Origin: CAVXXB01 sp963765585
GTDB taxonomy: Bacteria; Calditrichota; Calditrichia; JAJRVZ01
Length of the DNA: 64,000 bases
NCBI GenBank assembly: GCA_963765585.1
Contig: CAVXXB010000022.1
Span: forward strand, 62,001 to 126,000
Direction: 5' to 3'
This document shows positions 1-9,289 of the stretch, piece by piece (position 1 is the stretch's first letter; each line of letters begins with the position of its first letter). The position numbers were made by a program, and so were the translations under genes. The notes beneath the pieces are model-generated. The model was not told where the DNA came from and ran no database searches. It saw only the letters and a list, made by a program, of their open reading frames with translations.

Positions 1-1176
1 ACCCTCATTGCTATTTTTATTTTATTTATCGCCTGTATTAATTTTATTAATCTGTCAACCGCCCGGGGGTCTAAAAGAGCCAGAGAAATAGGCTTAAGAA
101 CCGTGGTCGGCGCAAACCGGTCCTCATTGATCACACAGTTTATCGGGGAATCGGTATTTCTTTCATTTTTATCTCTGCTTCTGGCTATTATTCTGGTAGT
201 ACTCTCACTGCCCCATTTCGAAGCCTTCATCGGCACAGACTTGAGCTTTAATATATTTACGGATCCATTCATTCTAATTATTCTGATCGGTATATTTATT
301 ATTACCGGAGTGGTTTCCGGCTTGTATCCTGCTTTCTATCTGTCATCATTCAGTTCTGCATCAATTTTACGAGGTGAAATTACCCAGGGCAGCAAAGGAG
401 TTTCCTTTAGAAAAGTGTTAGTTGTTTTTCAATTTGCCATATCGGCCGCTCTGCTTATGAGTGTAGGTATTATTTATGATCAAATGGATTATATGCGTAA
501 CACGGACCTGGGATTTGACAAAGAGAACGTTTTATTGGTGCCATTCGAACAGGATATGAGGGACCATTATTCAGATTTTAAAAACAGTTTGTTGCAAAAC
601 GCTGGTATTATCTCGGTGACGGCATCAAAAAGGGCGCCTTCCGCATTTCTTGGCGATGCACCGGGATTTGAAATAGAACTAAATGGCAAGGTGCTGAATA
701 ATCCGTTCAGTATGCCACATAACAGAGTGTGGCATGATTTCTTTAAAACATATAAGATGGAAATAATTGCAGGCAGGGATTTATCCATTGAACATCCCAC
801 CGATGACAGCCTGGCTTACATTATAAATGAAGCTGCCTGTCGCAGCCTGGGAATTGAGAATCCCAATGATGTATTAGGGGCAAAGTTTAAGGCCGCTGGT
901 TATATTGAAGGAAAAATAATCGGCGTTGTCAGAGATTTTAATTATGAAACCCTGCGTAATGATATCGTCCCGGTTGTAACATATATTTCTGGATACGTTA
1001 ATACCATGGCAATAAGAATTGCTCCCGGAGGATACCAAAATTCAATTCAGGCGATTAATAATGTCTATGCCAAGTATAATCCGGGTAAAACGTTAAAATT
1101 TACTTTTTTAGATGACCGGCTTGATGCGCTCTATAAAAACGAAGCGGCGATGATGGAATTGTTTAGTCTATTTTAG
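1..1176 (+). CDS. MacB-like ABC transporter permease, 5' part (start outside window, frameshifted)
   Basis: The reading frame is open from base 1, so the start lies upstream; a GTG at 103 is internal. The first residues (SKRAREIGLRTVVGANR) are the cytoplasmic loop typical of FtsX domains in about 800-residue MacB-like permeases with two FtsX units. Membrane segments follow up to about codon 125, then a soluble periplasmic MacB_PCD-like region. The frame stops at 1174-1176 just as the second FtsX unit begins; the next frame continues it exactly from the following bases. One extra T in the TTTT at about 1170-1173 explains the break. Such permeases export peptides, lipids or antibiotics or act in mechanotransmission; the substrate cannot be told. 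Confidence 0.8.
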   Translation, partial: TLIAIFILFIACINFINLSTARGSKRAREIGLRTVVGANRSSLITQFIGESVFLSFLSLLLAIILVVLSLPHFEAFIGTDLSFNIFTDPFILIILIGIFIITGVVSGLYPAFYLSSFSSASILRGEITQGSKGVSFRKVLVVFQFAISAALLMSVGIIYDQMDYMRNTDLGFDKENVLLVPFEQDMRDHYSDFKNSLLQNAGIISVTASKRAPSAFLGDAPGFEIELNGKVLNNPFSMPHNRVWHDFFKTYKMEIIAGRDLSIEHPTDDSLAYIINEAACRSLGIENPNDVLGAKFKAAGYIEGKIIGVVRDFNYETLRNDIVPVVTYISGYVNTMAIRIAPGGYQNSIQAINNVYAKYNPGKTLKFTFLDDRLDALYKNEAAMMELFSLF

Positions 1177-1210
1177 TATTCTGGCCCTTTTTATAGGATG
1201 TCTGGGTTTA

Positions 1211-1534
1211 TTGGGCCTGGCATCTTACACAGCTGAGCAAAAAACAAAAGAGATTGGTATCAGAAAAACATTGGGTGCGTCTGTGGGAAATATAACCTTA
1301 CTCCTATCATCCAAATTTACAATACTGGTTTTGATCGCCAATCTTATTGCACTTCCGGTTGTATATTTACAAATGAATGACTGGTTAAATAATTTTGCAT
1401 ACAGAACCGATATTAAGATCTCCATGTTGATTATCACAGTAGTAGTGTCAGTGGTAATTGCTGTCGCAACAGTAGGTTCACAAGTAATAAAAACCGCGAT
1501 ACAGAACCCGGTTAAGGCACTTCGGGCAGAATAA
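1211..1534 (+). CDS. MacB-like ABC transporter permease, 3' part (second FtsX domain)
   Basis: This is the C-terminal continuation of the preceding permease in the +1 frame. Open codons run back to the frameshift near 1173, giving SILALFIGCLGLLGLASY directly after ELFSLF, which is how these proteins normally read. It has TAEQKTKEIGIRKTLGAS (the conserved FtsX loop), two further membrane segments and the usual C-terminus NPVKALRAE. It would not be translated on its own if the frameshift is real. It ends about 100 bp before a convergent gene, and no clear terminator is seen between them. Confidence 0.75.
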   Translation: MGLASYTAEQKTKEIGIRKTLGASVGNITLLLSSKFTILVLIANLIALPVVYLQMNDWLNNFAYRTDIKISMLIITVVVSVVIAVATVGSQVIKTAIQNPVKALRAE

Positions 1535-1631
1535 AAGCAAGAAATATTTTTATAGATCAACAAGAATATCCGCCAGATGATTAAAATCGATATGTATCGT
1601 CCTGATCCTTATGTCAAATCATATCCCGATG

Positions 1632-2474
1632 TCAATGAATGGCATATCTGACTGCATTCTTACCTTCATGCTTGGCCAGGTACATCAGATCATCTGCCAT
1701 TTTAACTAACGCATCCGTCGCAGGTGCCTTAGTTTTGCAGGTCAATACACCAATACTGAAAGTAATCGGCCAATCTTCAGATTTCATATCATCCAGCAGG
1801 TGGTTTTGAATGGTGGACAGGGCCACACGCGCGGCTTCCTGGTCGGTTTCAGGGAAAAACAAAACAAATTCATCGCCGCCCAGCCGGGCAATAGTATCCG
1901 TTTTACGAATATTCTTTCTGATCGAACCGACTACTTTTCGCAGCACCTCGTCGCCGGTATTATGACCAAAGCGATCATTTACCGTTTTAAAATTATCGAG
2001 ATCAATATAAATCAGAGTAAACGGATGCCGATATCTCTGGAAACGGTCTGTCTCGATCTGGGCCAGCTCATAGAAATAACGTGAGTTGATTGCGCCGGTC
2101 AGATAATCGATGCGTGCCAATTCGCTTTCTCTTTGAATTGCGTTTTTCAATGCGGATAATAGCAATGTAATAATAGCAAAAAAAATAACGCGAATCAGGC
2201 TGTTCCAAACAGGAATAAATGAATTAGAATACACATGTCCGTTTGCCACATCAGCAGCGACCCAGACCAGCACACTTAAGATTGCAGTAATGAGTCCCAG
2301 ACGCTGGTTTGACAGCCAGGTAACAAGGGCAATCGGAAGCACATAAAAAACCGAAAATCCAAATTCATATCCGGTTATCAGATCTACGATACCAATTACA
2401 CAAATGAGCGCAAATCCTATCCCGAAACTGGCCACAGGCTTTATTTTTTTTTCAAGTACTGCCAATAAATTCAT
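1632..2474 (-). CDS. membrane-anchored diguanylate cyclase (GGDEF)
   Basis: A 280-residue protein predicted to make cyclic di-GMP from two GTP at the inner membrane. Residues 1 to about 110 are four or five hydrophobic segments without a recognised sensor domain. The GGDEF domain fills about 120-278 with an intact active site, RLGGDEFVLF. RKTD lies five residues before GGDEF, matching the RxxD inhibitory I-site, so feedback inhibition by c-di-GMP is expected. The DLDNFKTVND stretch supplies the metal-binding region. There is no EAL or HD-GYP partner in the window. It is apparently monocistronic and convergent with the preceding permease. Confidence 0.92.
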   Translation of the reverse strand: MNLLAVLEKKIKPVASFGIGFALICVIGIVDLITGYEFGFSVFYVLPIALVTWLSNQRLGLITAILSVLVWVAADVANGHVYSNSFIPVWNSLIRVIFFAIITLLLSALKNAIQRESELARIDYLTGAINSRYFYELAQIETDRFQRYRHPFTLIYIDLDNFKTVNDRFGHNTGDEVLRKVVGSIRKNIRKTDTIARLGGDEFVLFFPETDQEAARVALSTIQNHLLDDMKSEDWPITFSIGVLTCKTKAPATDALVKMADDLMYLAKHEGKNAVRYAIH

Positions 2475-2672
2475 GCTTTTTCACCGGTTCTAATTATAAA
2501 TTGAAGCATACACAAACACTTTGGCAAAATTTTGTGAATCAATCAGACCAAGTTATCCAATTTTCATAATTATAGTAAATAGAAAAGTTATAAGAATAAT
2601 CGGCAAGTTGAATATCTTATGAGAGGAACGATTGTTTTTTTAAGTAGTGTTATAAATCAAAAAAATTTTCTG

Positions 2673-3644
2673 TTAAACCGTAATGACAACATTCCCCTTC
2701 TTATGTCCTTTATCGACATAACTGTGTGCTTCGGCTATTTGTTCCAGCGGATAGCGTCTGTCTATGACCGGTTTTATCTTTCCACCCTCCATCAGTTCTC
2801 TAAGCAGAGCAAGATCTTTGACCCTTTCACCGGCAGGTCTTAAACCCGTCGCCGCAATCCGGAGCTTTTACCGCCGAACATCGCCGTCCATAGTACCTGA
2901 GGAAGAACCGCTAATGTGATTCCTGCTTCGAGAAAGATGCCCTTTTGATTCAGTAACACGTTACACTTTGAAAAAGAAGTCTTACCAACCGTGTCAAAAA
3001 TAATATCGTATGTTTCACCGGATTTGGTGAAATCTTCCTTCGTGTAGTCAATTACCTTATCGGCACCCAGAGTCCGTACCAGGTCTGCATTTGCGGTACT
3101 GCAGACTGCCGTAACTTCGGTCTCATAGTACTTGGCTATTTGCACGGCAGCGGACCCGACACTGCCGGACGCACCATAAATAAGCACTTTTTGACCTTTC
3201 CGGATATTTCCCGTATCGCGCAGAAAAGGCAGCGCCGTTAAAAAGCCATCCACACTCCCGGCGGCTTCTTCATAGCTCATATCAGATGGTTTTGTGGCCA
3301 GCACGCCATCCTGAGGTATACATATATACTCGGCATTGGCGCCAAAGCCAGGACCGGCAGTACCAAAAACCTTATCTCCTTTATTAAATGAACGTACGTT
3401 TTTGCCGACCGCTTCAATTTCACCGGCTAATTCTTCACCGAGTCTGGTAATTCTTGGTTTTCGCAAGCCGGTAAATAATCTTGAAAAATAAGGCTTTCCT
3501 TTTCTAAAGGTACATTCTGTCGCAGTTACCGTTGTTGCATAAATTCTGAGCAGGACTTCATCATCCCTGGGTACGGGTTTTTCAGACTCATTTAAGCTGA
3601 AGAACATCCGGTGGTCCGTATTTTTTGTATTCTATTACTTTCAT
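2673..3644 (-). pseudogene. NAD(P)-dependent alcohol dehydrogenase / quinone reductase-like, two frameshifts
   Basis: A medium-chain dehydrogenase of the zinc-binding/quinone oxidoreductase group. The central open frame (2840-3607) has the GroES-like region (GEELAGEIEAVGKNV) and the Rossmann loop GASGSVGSAAVQIAK. The true start is probably the ATG at 3644, reading MKVIEYKKYGPPDVLQLK before one extra base shifts the frame ahead of ESEKPVPRDDEV. At the other end, loss of one A in the run near 2855 shifts the frame, and the normal C-terminus (IAATGLRPAGERVKDLALL to HKKGNVVITV) continues in another frame to a stop at 2673. With both frames repaired the length is normal (about 320 residues), so the damage is recent or a sequencing error. 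Confidence 0.8.
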
Positions 3645-3690
3645 ATAGTTTGCTCCTTCCTCATTTTCTCTATTCTGATCTGAATAAAAC

Positions 3691-4758
3691 TCATTTAATT
3701 GAAGGCTGTAATCTTTTGTCAATGGCTGCATACAGGAGAACATCCTGTTTTTTGCCTTTTAAATCGATGTATCCAAGTTTGGTAAATTTGTATACGTTGT
3801 CACTTAGCATATTTGTTAAGTATTCGGAGATTAATATTTCCTGTTTGAATTCATTGCACTTGCTTTGAATTCTGGCGGCAGTATTGACGGTATCTCCATG
3901 ATAGGCAATTTCCTTTTTGTATTTACCCACTTCAGTTACAGTAACGATACCTGCATTCACACCCGCTTTAAAAAATGGGTTGCAATCATATTGATGCCGG
4001 TAATATTCCTGCCTTTTTAATAATTGCATTTTGTAATTAAAGAAGGCGTTCAGACAATTGTGATTTTTTAACCCGTCCTCAAGTTTCCAGGTCAGAACGA
4101 CTTCATCACCAACATATTGGTAAATTTCAGCCTCGTCCTCCACAACTACTGCCAGATCATTGAAACAGTCCTGAATTAACATACTGTATTTAATGTGACC
4201 CAATTTCTCGGCCAGTTGTGTAGAAGACTGCAGATCGAGAAACATAAAAATTCTTTCTTCTTCCTGGGGAGTGTAAAACTTTCCGCGCAACAACTGAACC
4301 AGCTTTCCCGGTCCAAGCATCAGGTTTACCTGACTAAAAATGGTCATTAGCAGTTCTACCGATATAATATAAAAATATACAGGAAAACTGCCGTCATCAA
4401 ATGAAAACAGAATCAAATCCGTTGATATATCAAAAAATAGCGTAGCTACCACATAGGATGCTAAAACAAGTGCTGCTAAGAAAAAAACAATATATGTCAT
4501 TTTAATAAACAGTAGTTTTTTAATGGACATACGTTTATAAACGTACTCTTCTGTCAGAATTTGTACATATCCTGATAAAGCACCGAAGACAGGACCGATT
4601 ACCAGAACAAACAACACACTGGGTAAAAAGTCCATCTTTACCTGCCCTACCTCAACGGTACCGATGCCTCTGACAATGCTCAAAAATATCAACGCTGCCG
4701 TCCAGCCAATGCAGTAAACTTTAATAATCCGGAATCTTCGTTTGTTCTTAAATTTCAA
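3691..4758 (-). CDS. membrane adenylate/guanylate cyclase (class III)
   Basis: A 355-residue protein with four or so N-terminal membrane segments (about 1-150) and a C-terminal class III nucleotidyl cyclase domain (about 165-345). The metal-binding aspartates are visible in FMFLDLQSST and QYVGDEVVLTW, and the transition-state Asn/Arg pair in DTVNTAARIQ. It probably makes cAMP (or cGMP) at the inner membrane. A Crp/Fnr-type regulator with a cyclic-nucleotide-binding fold is encoded about 1 kb away on the other strand, but nothing in the sequence shows that it binds this product. The gene follows the DUF4386 gene by 20 bp on the same strand, so the two are probably co-transcribed. Confidence 0.88.
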   Translation of the reverse strand: MKFKNKRRFRIIKVYCIGWTAALIFLSIVRGIGTVEVGQVKMDFLPSVLFVLVIGPVFGALSGYVQILTEEYVYKRMSIKKLLFIKMTYIVFFLAALVLASYVVATLFFDISTDLILFSFDDGSFPVYFYIISVELLMTIFSQVNLMLGPGKLVQLLRGKFYTPQEEERIFMFLDLQSSTQLAEKLGHIKYSMLIQDCFNDLAVVVEDEAEIYQYVGDEVVLTWKLEDGLKNHNCLNAFFNYKMQLLKRQEYYRHQYDCNPFFKAGVNAGIVTVTEVGKYKKEIAYHGDTVNTAARIQSKCNEFKQEILISEYLTNMLSDNVYKFTKLGYIDLKGKKQDVLLYAAIDKRLQPSIK

Positions 4759-4778
4759 TTTATGAATTCTTTACTCTT

Positions 4779-5474
4779 TTATACTTCAGGTATTTTATTA
4801 CTTTTAAATAACAGCCAAAATGTCAAAGACAATTCGCCAATCACTCCCGGTATGAGAACAATCATTAGAAATACATCTTTATAGTCGGGATAGTTTGGCA
4901 ACAGAAAATTTGCAAAGCTATCGGTGAGATAACCGATTGAAGCGGCTATCAGTAAAATGCCAATAATTTTGGAGATGAATTCCGACTTGAAGATCAAATA
5001 TCCCAGTAAAAACAGATGCAGGCCGAAAAATACCAGTCCGATAAGCCATAAATTGTTAAATGCATTATAGTAAATCATTACCTGGGCCTGCATTTGACCA
5101 GTCGTGAACACATTTAGATAATCATGGGCCCCTAATATTTGCAGGATGCTAAATAGCTTGTATAAAGCGAGTCCAAAGATAGTGCTGTTGACAAGTCTTA
5201 ACCAACCGGAAAGCAATGAAAGATTTTTGTCAACCGGTTTTAGTAAAAGGTAGAGTGCCCAGGCCAAAAATACATCAAAAACAACCATTATGATAAAGCT
5301 GAAAATACCAATCCGGAATAAAAAATCGTTGTTGGTAATGTTCTTTACCGTTGCTGCCGCATCCCCGGGAATAATAAGATTTTCAAGAACAAAAAAATTA
5401 GAGAAGATACCTGTTACAAAAATTATCAGGTAACCAATACCGGCAAATTTTGAGAGCATTTTGGGTGAATTCAT
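4779..5474 (-). CDS. DUF4386 family integral membrane protein
   Basis: About 231 residues with six predicted membrane segments. The spacing and the stretches LAGWALYLLLKP-like (here FLAWALYLLLKPV) and SGWLRLVNSTIFGLALYKL match DUF4386, a family of unknown function common in Bacteroidota-type genomes. The start at 5474 (MNSPKM) is preferred because GGAAGG lies just upstream; an ATG four codons earlier (5486) is also possible. It lies 20 bp before the cyclase gene in the same direction. No biochemical role can be assigned. Confidence 0.85.
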   Translation of the reverse strand: MNSPKMLSKFAGIGYLIIFVTGIFSNFFVLENLIIPGDAAATVKNITNNDFLFRIGIFSFIIMVVFDVFLAWALYLLLKPVDKNLSLLSGWLRLVNSTIFGLALYKLFSILQILGAHDYLNVFTTGQMQAQVMIYYNAFNNLWLIGLVFFGLHLFLLGYLIFKSEFISKIIGILLIAASIGYLTDSFANFLLPNYPDYKDVFLMIVLIPGVIGELSLTFWLLFKSNKIPEV

Positions 5475-5841
5475 TTTTCCTTCCATATGTTATATTTCTC
5501 TTGATCCGGCACAATATAAGGTGCCGAACAACATCCCTTTTACTGACAAAGTTAAATTTCCAAAACGAAGTTTTTACAAGTATCATTCCGGTTCCGATGG
5601 ATTTTTGTATTGCACGGCAAGGCTCGAGTTAAATTATGATTCCGTTTTTTGCAGAGTGAAAATAAAGGGTGTTTGCTATCGGACAATGTACAATATAAAT
5701 TCAGAAGAGAGATTCCTTCTCAGCGCAATTATACAAAATAGTCACAATTTGGATGTCATTTGCCAAATCAACCTGGTTCAGGAACTCAGATTTTAATTTT
5801 AAATATAGTTCTGATGTAAAACTTATTGAATCGATACCAAT

Positions 5842-6594
5842 ATGCAAAAACGCCGGAAAACACCTCTGGGAAAAATTGAATTTGATGCAGATTCTTGTTC
5901 AGTAGATTCGAGATTGAACATACTGCAGGGACTTCCATTCTTTAAGAATTTGTCAAAAGAAACTATAAATGATATAAACAATGTTTTTCGTGATCATCAT
6001 TATTCTACAGGAGAAACTGTCTATTTCAGCGGTGATAAATCTACTCAATTATGTGTAGTCGCAGAGGGCAGTATTAAACTGGTTAAGCACAGTATCGACG
6101 GTCAGGATGTTTTAATTGATATCCTTAAACAAGGAGAGTTTTTCGGTACCCTGGAAACACTTGGCGAACCTGTTTATCAGGAAACGGCTGAATCTCAAAC
6201 TAATTCCTGTATATTGAAAATAAATTCGGAACAATTCCGGAAAATTTTACAGAAATACCCCCTGACAGCTTTAAATGTAATTGATATTATTTCGCAGCGA
6301 TTAAAACTGGCTTACGAAAAAATGAAGGCCTTAAGTGTCAGGAGTGTAGAACAAAGAATTGCCTTTACTCTATATAATTTGGCAAATAAAGTGGGTGAAC
6401 AAAGTGATGTTGGATTACTGATACAACTTCCTTTATCCCGCTCAGACCTGGCTGGTATGACGGGTACAACAACAGAAACAACGAGTCGGATTATGAGTCA
6501 TTTCCAAAAACAAGGCATCATTAAAACCGGACGTCAGTGGGTTTCAATCGCCGACTACAAAAAATTAAAAAATCTGGCGAATATTGATATATAA
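5842..6594 (+). CDS. Crp/Fnr family transcriptional regulator
   Basis: A 250-residue regulator with an N-terminal cyclic-nucleotide-binding-type beta barrel (about 28-145; GEFFGTLETLGEP is the phosphate-binding-cassette region) and a C-terminal winged helix (about 160-240) whose recognition helix is in GTTTETTSRIMSHFQKQGI. TTTETTSR resembles the Fnr/Crp consensus contact helix. Four clustered cysteines as in Fnr are not present, so an Fe-S oxygen sensor of the E. coli type is unlikely. It heads the redox cluster (DUF6448, cupin, heme protein, hemerythrin) in the same direction, which suggests that it controls them in response to oxygen, NO or a cyclic nucleotide; that is an inference. Confidence 0.9.
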   Translation: MQKRRKTPLGKIEFDADSCSVDSRLNILQGLPFFKNLSKETINDINNVFRDHHYSTGETVYFSGDKSTQLCVVAEGSIKLVKHSIDGQDVLIDILKQGEFFGTLETLGEPVYQETAESQTNSCILKINSEQFRKILQKYPLTALNVIDIISQRLKLAYEKMKALSVRSVEQRIAFTLYNLANKVGEQSDVGLLIQLPLSRSDLAGMTGTTTETTSRIMSHFQKQGIIKTGRQWVSIADYKKLKNLANIDI

Positions 6595-6710
6595 GTGAAA
6601 ATTATTTTCTTCATCAAACTGCACTTAATTAAGCCACATCATTTAACTCCTCAAAATTACCACTTATATTTCTCCTGAATCAAAAATTAATCACTGAAAG
6701 GAGAAGTAAC

Positions 6711-7335
6711 ATGAAAAATTTATTTCTATCTATCACCGCGTTGGTACTGATCAATATAATTTTTTATCCGGCAAATGCATTGAGCTCATTGTGATGGAAT
6801 TGACGGGCCGGTCGTTTTGGCAGCAAAAGAAGCATTGAAGACAGGAGATATAAATCTTGTTTTGATCTGGGTCCAGGAAAATGATGAGACTGATGTAAGA
6901 AAGGTTTTTGCGCATACTTTAAAGGTAAGAAAGTTGAGTGACGAGGCACAGAAATTGGCGGATACGTATTTCTTTGAAACACTTGTCCGGATCCATCGCG
7001 CAGGCGAAGGGGCGCCTTACACAGGTTTAAAGTCCGCCGGCCGTGATCTTGGGCCTGCAATACCTGCAGCAGACAAAGCCTTAGATACCGGCTCGGCAAA
7101 AGAGGTACTAAGTATTTTAAATGAGGCTGTTCATAGTGGTTTGCATCAGCGCTTCGTAAAGGTGCAAAAATTAAAAGGATATGGTAAAGCAGATATAGAA
7201 GCAGGGCGTGAATTTGTAAAAGCCTATGTTGAGTTCCTGCACTATGTCGAACCGATTTATGAAATGGCTACCAAAGCAGCAGGACATGGACATAGGGCTG
7301 AAGAAACAGCTTCCCATGATGAACAGAATCATTAA
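6711..7335 (+). CDS. DUF6448 family secreted protein (frameshift after signal peptide)
   Basis: The body (from 6817 in frame) reads HCDGIDGPVVLAAKEALKTG and then FFETLVRIHRAGEGAPYTGL, the conserved core of DUF6448, a family often found with redox or stress genes. A good ribosome site (AAAGGAG) precedes the ATG at 6711, which begins a signal peptide (MKNLFLSITALVLINIIFY, then PANA). The two parts are in different frames: one extra base near 6781-6784 separates PANAL from AHCDGIDG. The intact family normally starts its mature part with AHCD right after the signal peptide, so the join is convincing. His-rich ends (AHCD, GHGHRAEETASHDEQNH) may bind metal. Confidence 0.8.
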
Positions 7336-7393
7336 CATGTTGATGAGGATAGTCAGAAAAATACGATAGAACAATAAGATTGGAGGTATCCAT

Positions 7394-7717
7394 ATGAAAG
7401 AGAATTTCGCATCTGAAACGCTGAATTTAAATGAGATAGTAGATTATCAGCAGGATTCTGTGGTGAGTCGCACCCTGATTAAAAAAAAGACCGGAACGGT
7501 GACTCTATTTGCCTTTGACCAGGGACAAGCATTAAGTGAACATACGGCGCCATTTGATGCAATGGCTCAAATTATTGATGGTGAAGCGGAGATAAGCATC
7601 TCCGGGAAAATATATCACCTGAAGTCCGGAGATATGATAATTATGCCGGCGAATGAGCCGCATGCATTAAAAGCTGTAAAAAAATACAAAATGTTATTGA
7701 TTATGATAAAATCTTAA
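7394..7717 (+). CDS. cupin domain-containing protein
   Basis: A 107-residue single-domain cupin. The two cupin motifs are present: motif 1 with SEHTAPFDAMAQIIDGEAEI and motif 2 with MIIMPANEPHAL. Only some usual metal ligands are visible (His in SEHTAP, His in EPHAL), so metal binding is possible but not certain. A GGAGG ribosome site sits about 9 bases before the ATG. It follows the DUF6448 gene by under 60 bp and is probably in the same transcript. Such small cupins are often found next to hemerythrin-like and Fnr genes; substrate unknown. Confidence 0.85.
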   Translation: MKENFASETLNLNEIVDYQQDSVVSRTLIKKKTGTVTLFAFDQGQALSEHTAPFDAMAQIIDGEAEISISGKIYHLKSGDMIIMPANEPHALKAVKKYKMLLIMIKS

Positions 7718-7888
7718 AGTCTTACAGATTTTTATTAATTACAAAATTGTTTGTAAATTGCTGACAGCCCAATTCTAAAATTGAATATAAAGTACCGGGG
7801 AATGAAAAAGTCTAACCTTATAGAAATTGTCATTAATTTATAAATGAGAGTTTAATTATGTGTCGAACACAGACTCATTCAGGTAAAT

Positions 7889-8788
7889 TTGTATCTCGCA
7901 CTGATTGTTTTACTCTTCTCTCCGCAGACCTCTAGTGCTACAGAGGAATATGCGGAAAAAACGGGTAACGAATGTGCCGCCTGTCATGTTGATCCATCCG
8001 GCGGTTCCGAGCTGACCGAACAGGGTGAAGAATTTCAGAAAGATTTGGATTCTGAAGGGGCCGGGATCAGCAGAACAAGCCGTTTCATACCCATTCTCAG
8101 ATTTATTATTGGTTATCTGCATATACTGACTGGTGTCTTCTGGTTTGGCACCATTCTTTATGTACATTTGGTATTGAAACCGGCCTATGCGGCAAGCGGA
8201 CTGCCGAAGGGCGAAGTAAGAGTTGGCCTGGTATCCATGGTGGTCATGCTGGTGACGGGTGTGATTCTTACAATAATTAGGGTAGATTCATTTCAAATGC
8301 TGATCGATACCCGATTCGGTATATTATTGCTCCTAAAGATGTGTTTGTTTCTTATGATGATATTGGCCGCTATGGTTGCTGTGTTTTTTATCGGGCCAAA
8401 ACTTCGAAAGGTCATCAATAGTGGTAAACACGGATCGGGGCAAGATCTTACAGTAGAAGAGTTTGCCTATTATGATGGAAAAGAAGGGAGACCGGGTTAT
8501 ATTGCCTACAACGGTTCGGTATATGATGTATCAAAAAGTGGAATCTGGTATGAAGGGATTCATTTTTTCAAACATCCGGCAGGGGCGGATTTGACCCGCT
8601 TTTTGAGTCAGGCGCCTCATAGTGAAGAAAAAATATTTAAGATGCCCAAAATCGGGCAATTGGTGGAATCTGAAGTGAAAAGTGCGAATTTGAAATTTAA
8701 AAAAATATTTTATGTTCTTGCTTACTTTAATCTCACCATTGTATTTTTAATTGTATTAGTTCTGGCATTGTGGCGATGGTGGATTTGA
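7889..8788 (+). CDS. membrane protein with c-type heme motif, CopD-like helices and cytochrome b5-like domain
   Basis: About 299 residues in three parts. A signal-like N-terminus precedes NECAACHVDPSGG, one CXXCH c-heme site on the periplasmic side. Next come three or four membrane helices resembling CopD/DUF2269 (LHILTGVFWFGTILYVHLVL). The C-terminal part (about 185-265) is a cytochrome b5-like heme-binding domain: EFAYYDGKEGRPGYIAYNG, YDVSKSGIWYEGIHF and HPAGADLTRFLSQAPH, followed by a last membrane helix. The start is uncertain: only TTG 7889 is in frame, while an ATG at 7858 would join with one extra base removed. The set suggests electron transfer across or along the inner membrane. Confidence 0.82.
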   Translation: MYLALIVLLFSPQTSSATEEYAEKTGNECAACHVDPSGGSELTEQGEEFQKDLDSEGAGISRTSRFIPILRFIIGYLHILTGVFWFGTILYVHLVLKPAYAASGLPKGEVRVGLVSMVVMLVTGVILTIIRVDSFQMLIDTRFGILLLLKMCLFLMMILAAMVAVFFIGPKLRKVINSGKHGSGQDLTVEEFAYYDGKEGRPGYIAYNGSVYDVSKSGIWYEGIHFFKHPAGADLTRFLSQAPHSEEKIFKMPKIGQLVESEVKSANLKFKKIFYVLAYFNLTIVFLIVLVLALWRWWI

Positions 8789-8901
8789 GAGTTTAATATG
8801 GTTTTAAACGCCTGATTCGCCAGACAACTAGTAACATCAAACATTAGAAAATTGGTGGTGTCAAAAGTTCTATGAAAAAATGAATATCAGGATTAAAAGA
8901 T

Positions 8902-9256
8902 GAACCACAGAGCACTCAGAGAAAAACTCTGAGCCCGCCGGTGGGCGGATCCGCCTTCGGCGTGAAACTCTAAAAGAATATCCTTTAAGAGATATTACTG
9001 AAAAAATAATTTCATGTGCTATTGAAGTTCACTCATTACTTGGGCCAGGTCTGTTAAAATATTCATATTGCCTAGGTTCTCAGCTACCTGAGAGCAGAGA
9101 ACCTAAAAGTCGGATTGTTGATCAATGATAATGTTGACAAATTAAAAGAAGGATTAAAGAGAGTTATCTTATAAGAGATCACAGAGGGGAGATGATTAGA
9201 AACAGCATTAACATAAATAATATTAATAAGTTACTCTGCGTACTCTGTGGTTATTT
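8902..9256 (+). repeat. CACAGAG-ended inverted-repeat element carrying a GxxExxY remnant (copy 1)
   Basis: The left end reads ACCACAGAGCACTCAGAG and the right end TACTCTGTGGTTATTTTC, which are inverted relative to each other. Inside are a GC-rich palindrome block (GCCCGCCGGTGGGC, then GGCGGATCCGCC) and a decayed GxxExxY reading frame. The whole unit is nearly the reverse complement of 43547-43837, which lacks about 80 bp of it. The two copies are about 34 kb apart in opposite orientation. No transposase is encoded, so it would be a non-autonomous element. Confidence 0.7.
8988..9174 (+). pseudogene. GxxExxY family protein remnant
   Basis: Codons from 8988 read RDITEKIISCAIEVHSLLG, then PGL, matching the N-terminus of the intact copy at 54435-54806 (QITEKIIGSAIQVHRILG, PGM). 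Most of the middle is missing; the frame then picks up the C-terminal NIHIA, LKVGLLIN and DKLKEGLKRVIL with frameshifts and an internal stop. It cannot encode a full protein. It forms the core of the surrounding inverted-repeat element. Confidence 0.7.
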
Positions 9257-9289
9257 TCTACACTACGTTAAATACATAAGGGAGAAAAT

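Noticed and set aside
1160..1180. Programmed +1 frameshift in the permease
   Set aside because: The site is a plain T run without a stimulating structure or rare-codon/stop context typical of known +1 sites, and many other genes here show similar breaks.
5461..5796. A 111-codon frame between the DUF4386 and Crp/Fnr genes
   Set aside because: It overlaps the DUF4386 start region on the other strand, has no ribosome site and no domain, and its composition is unlike coding sequence here.
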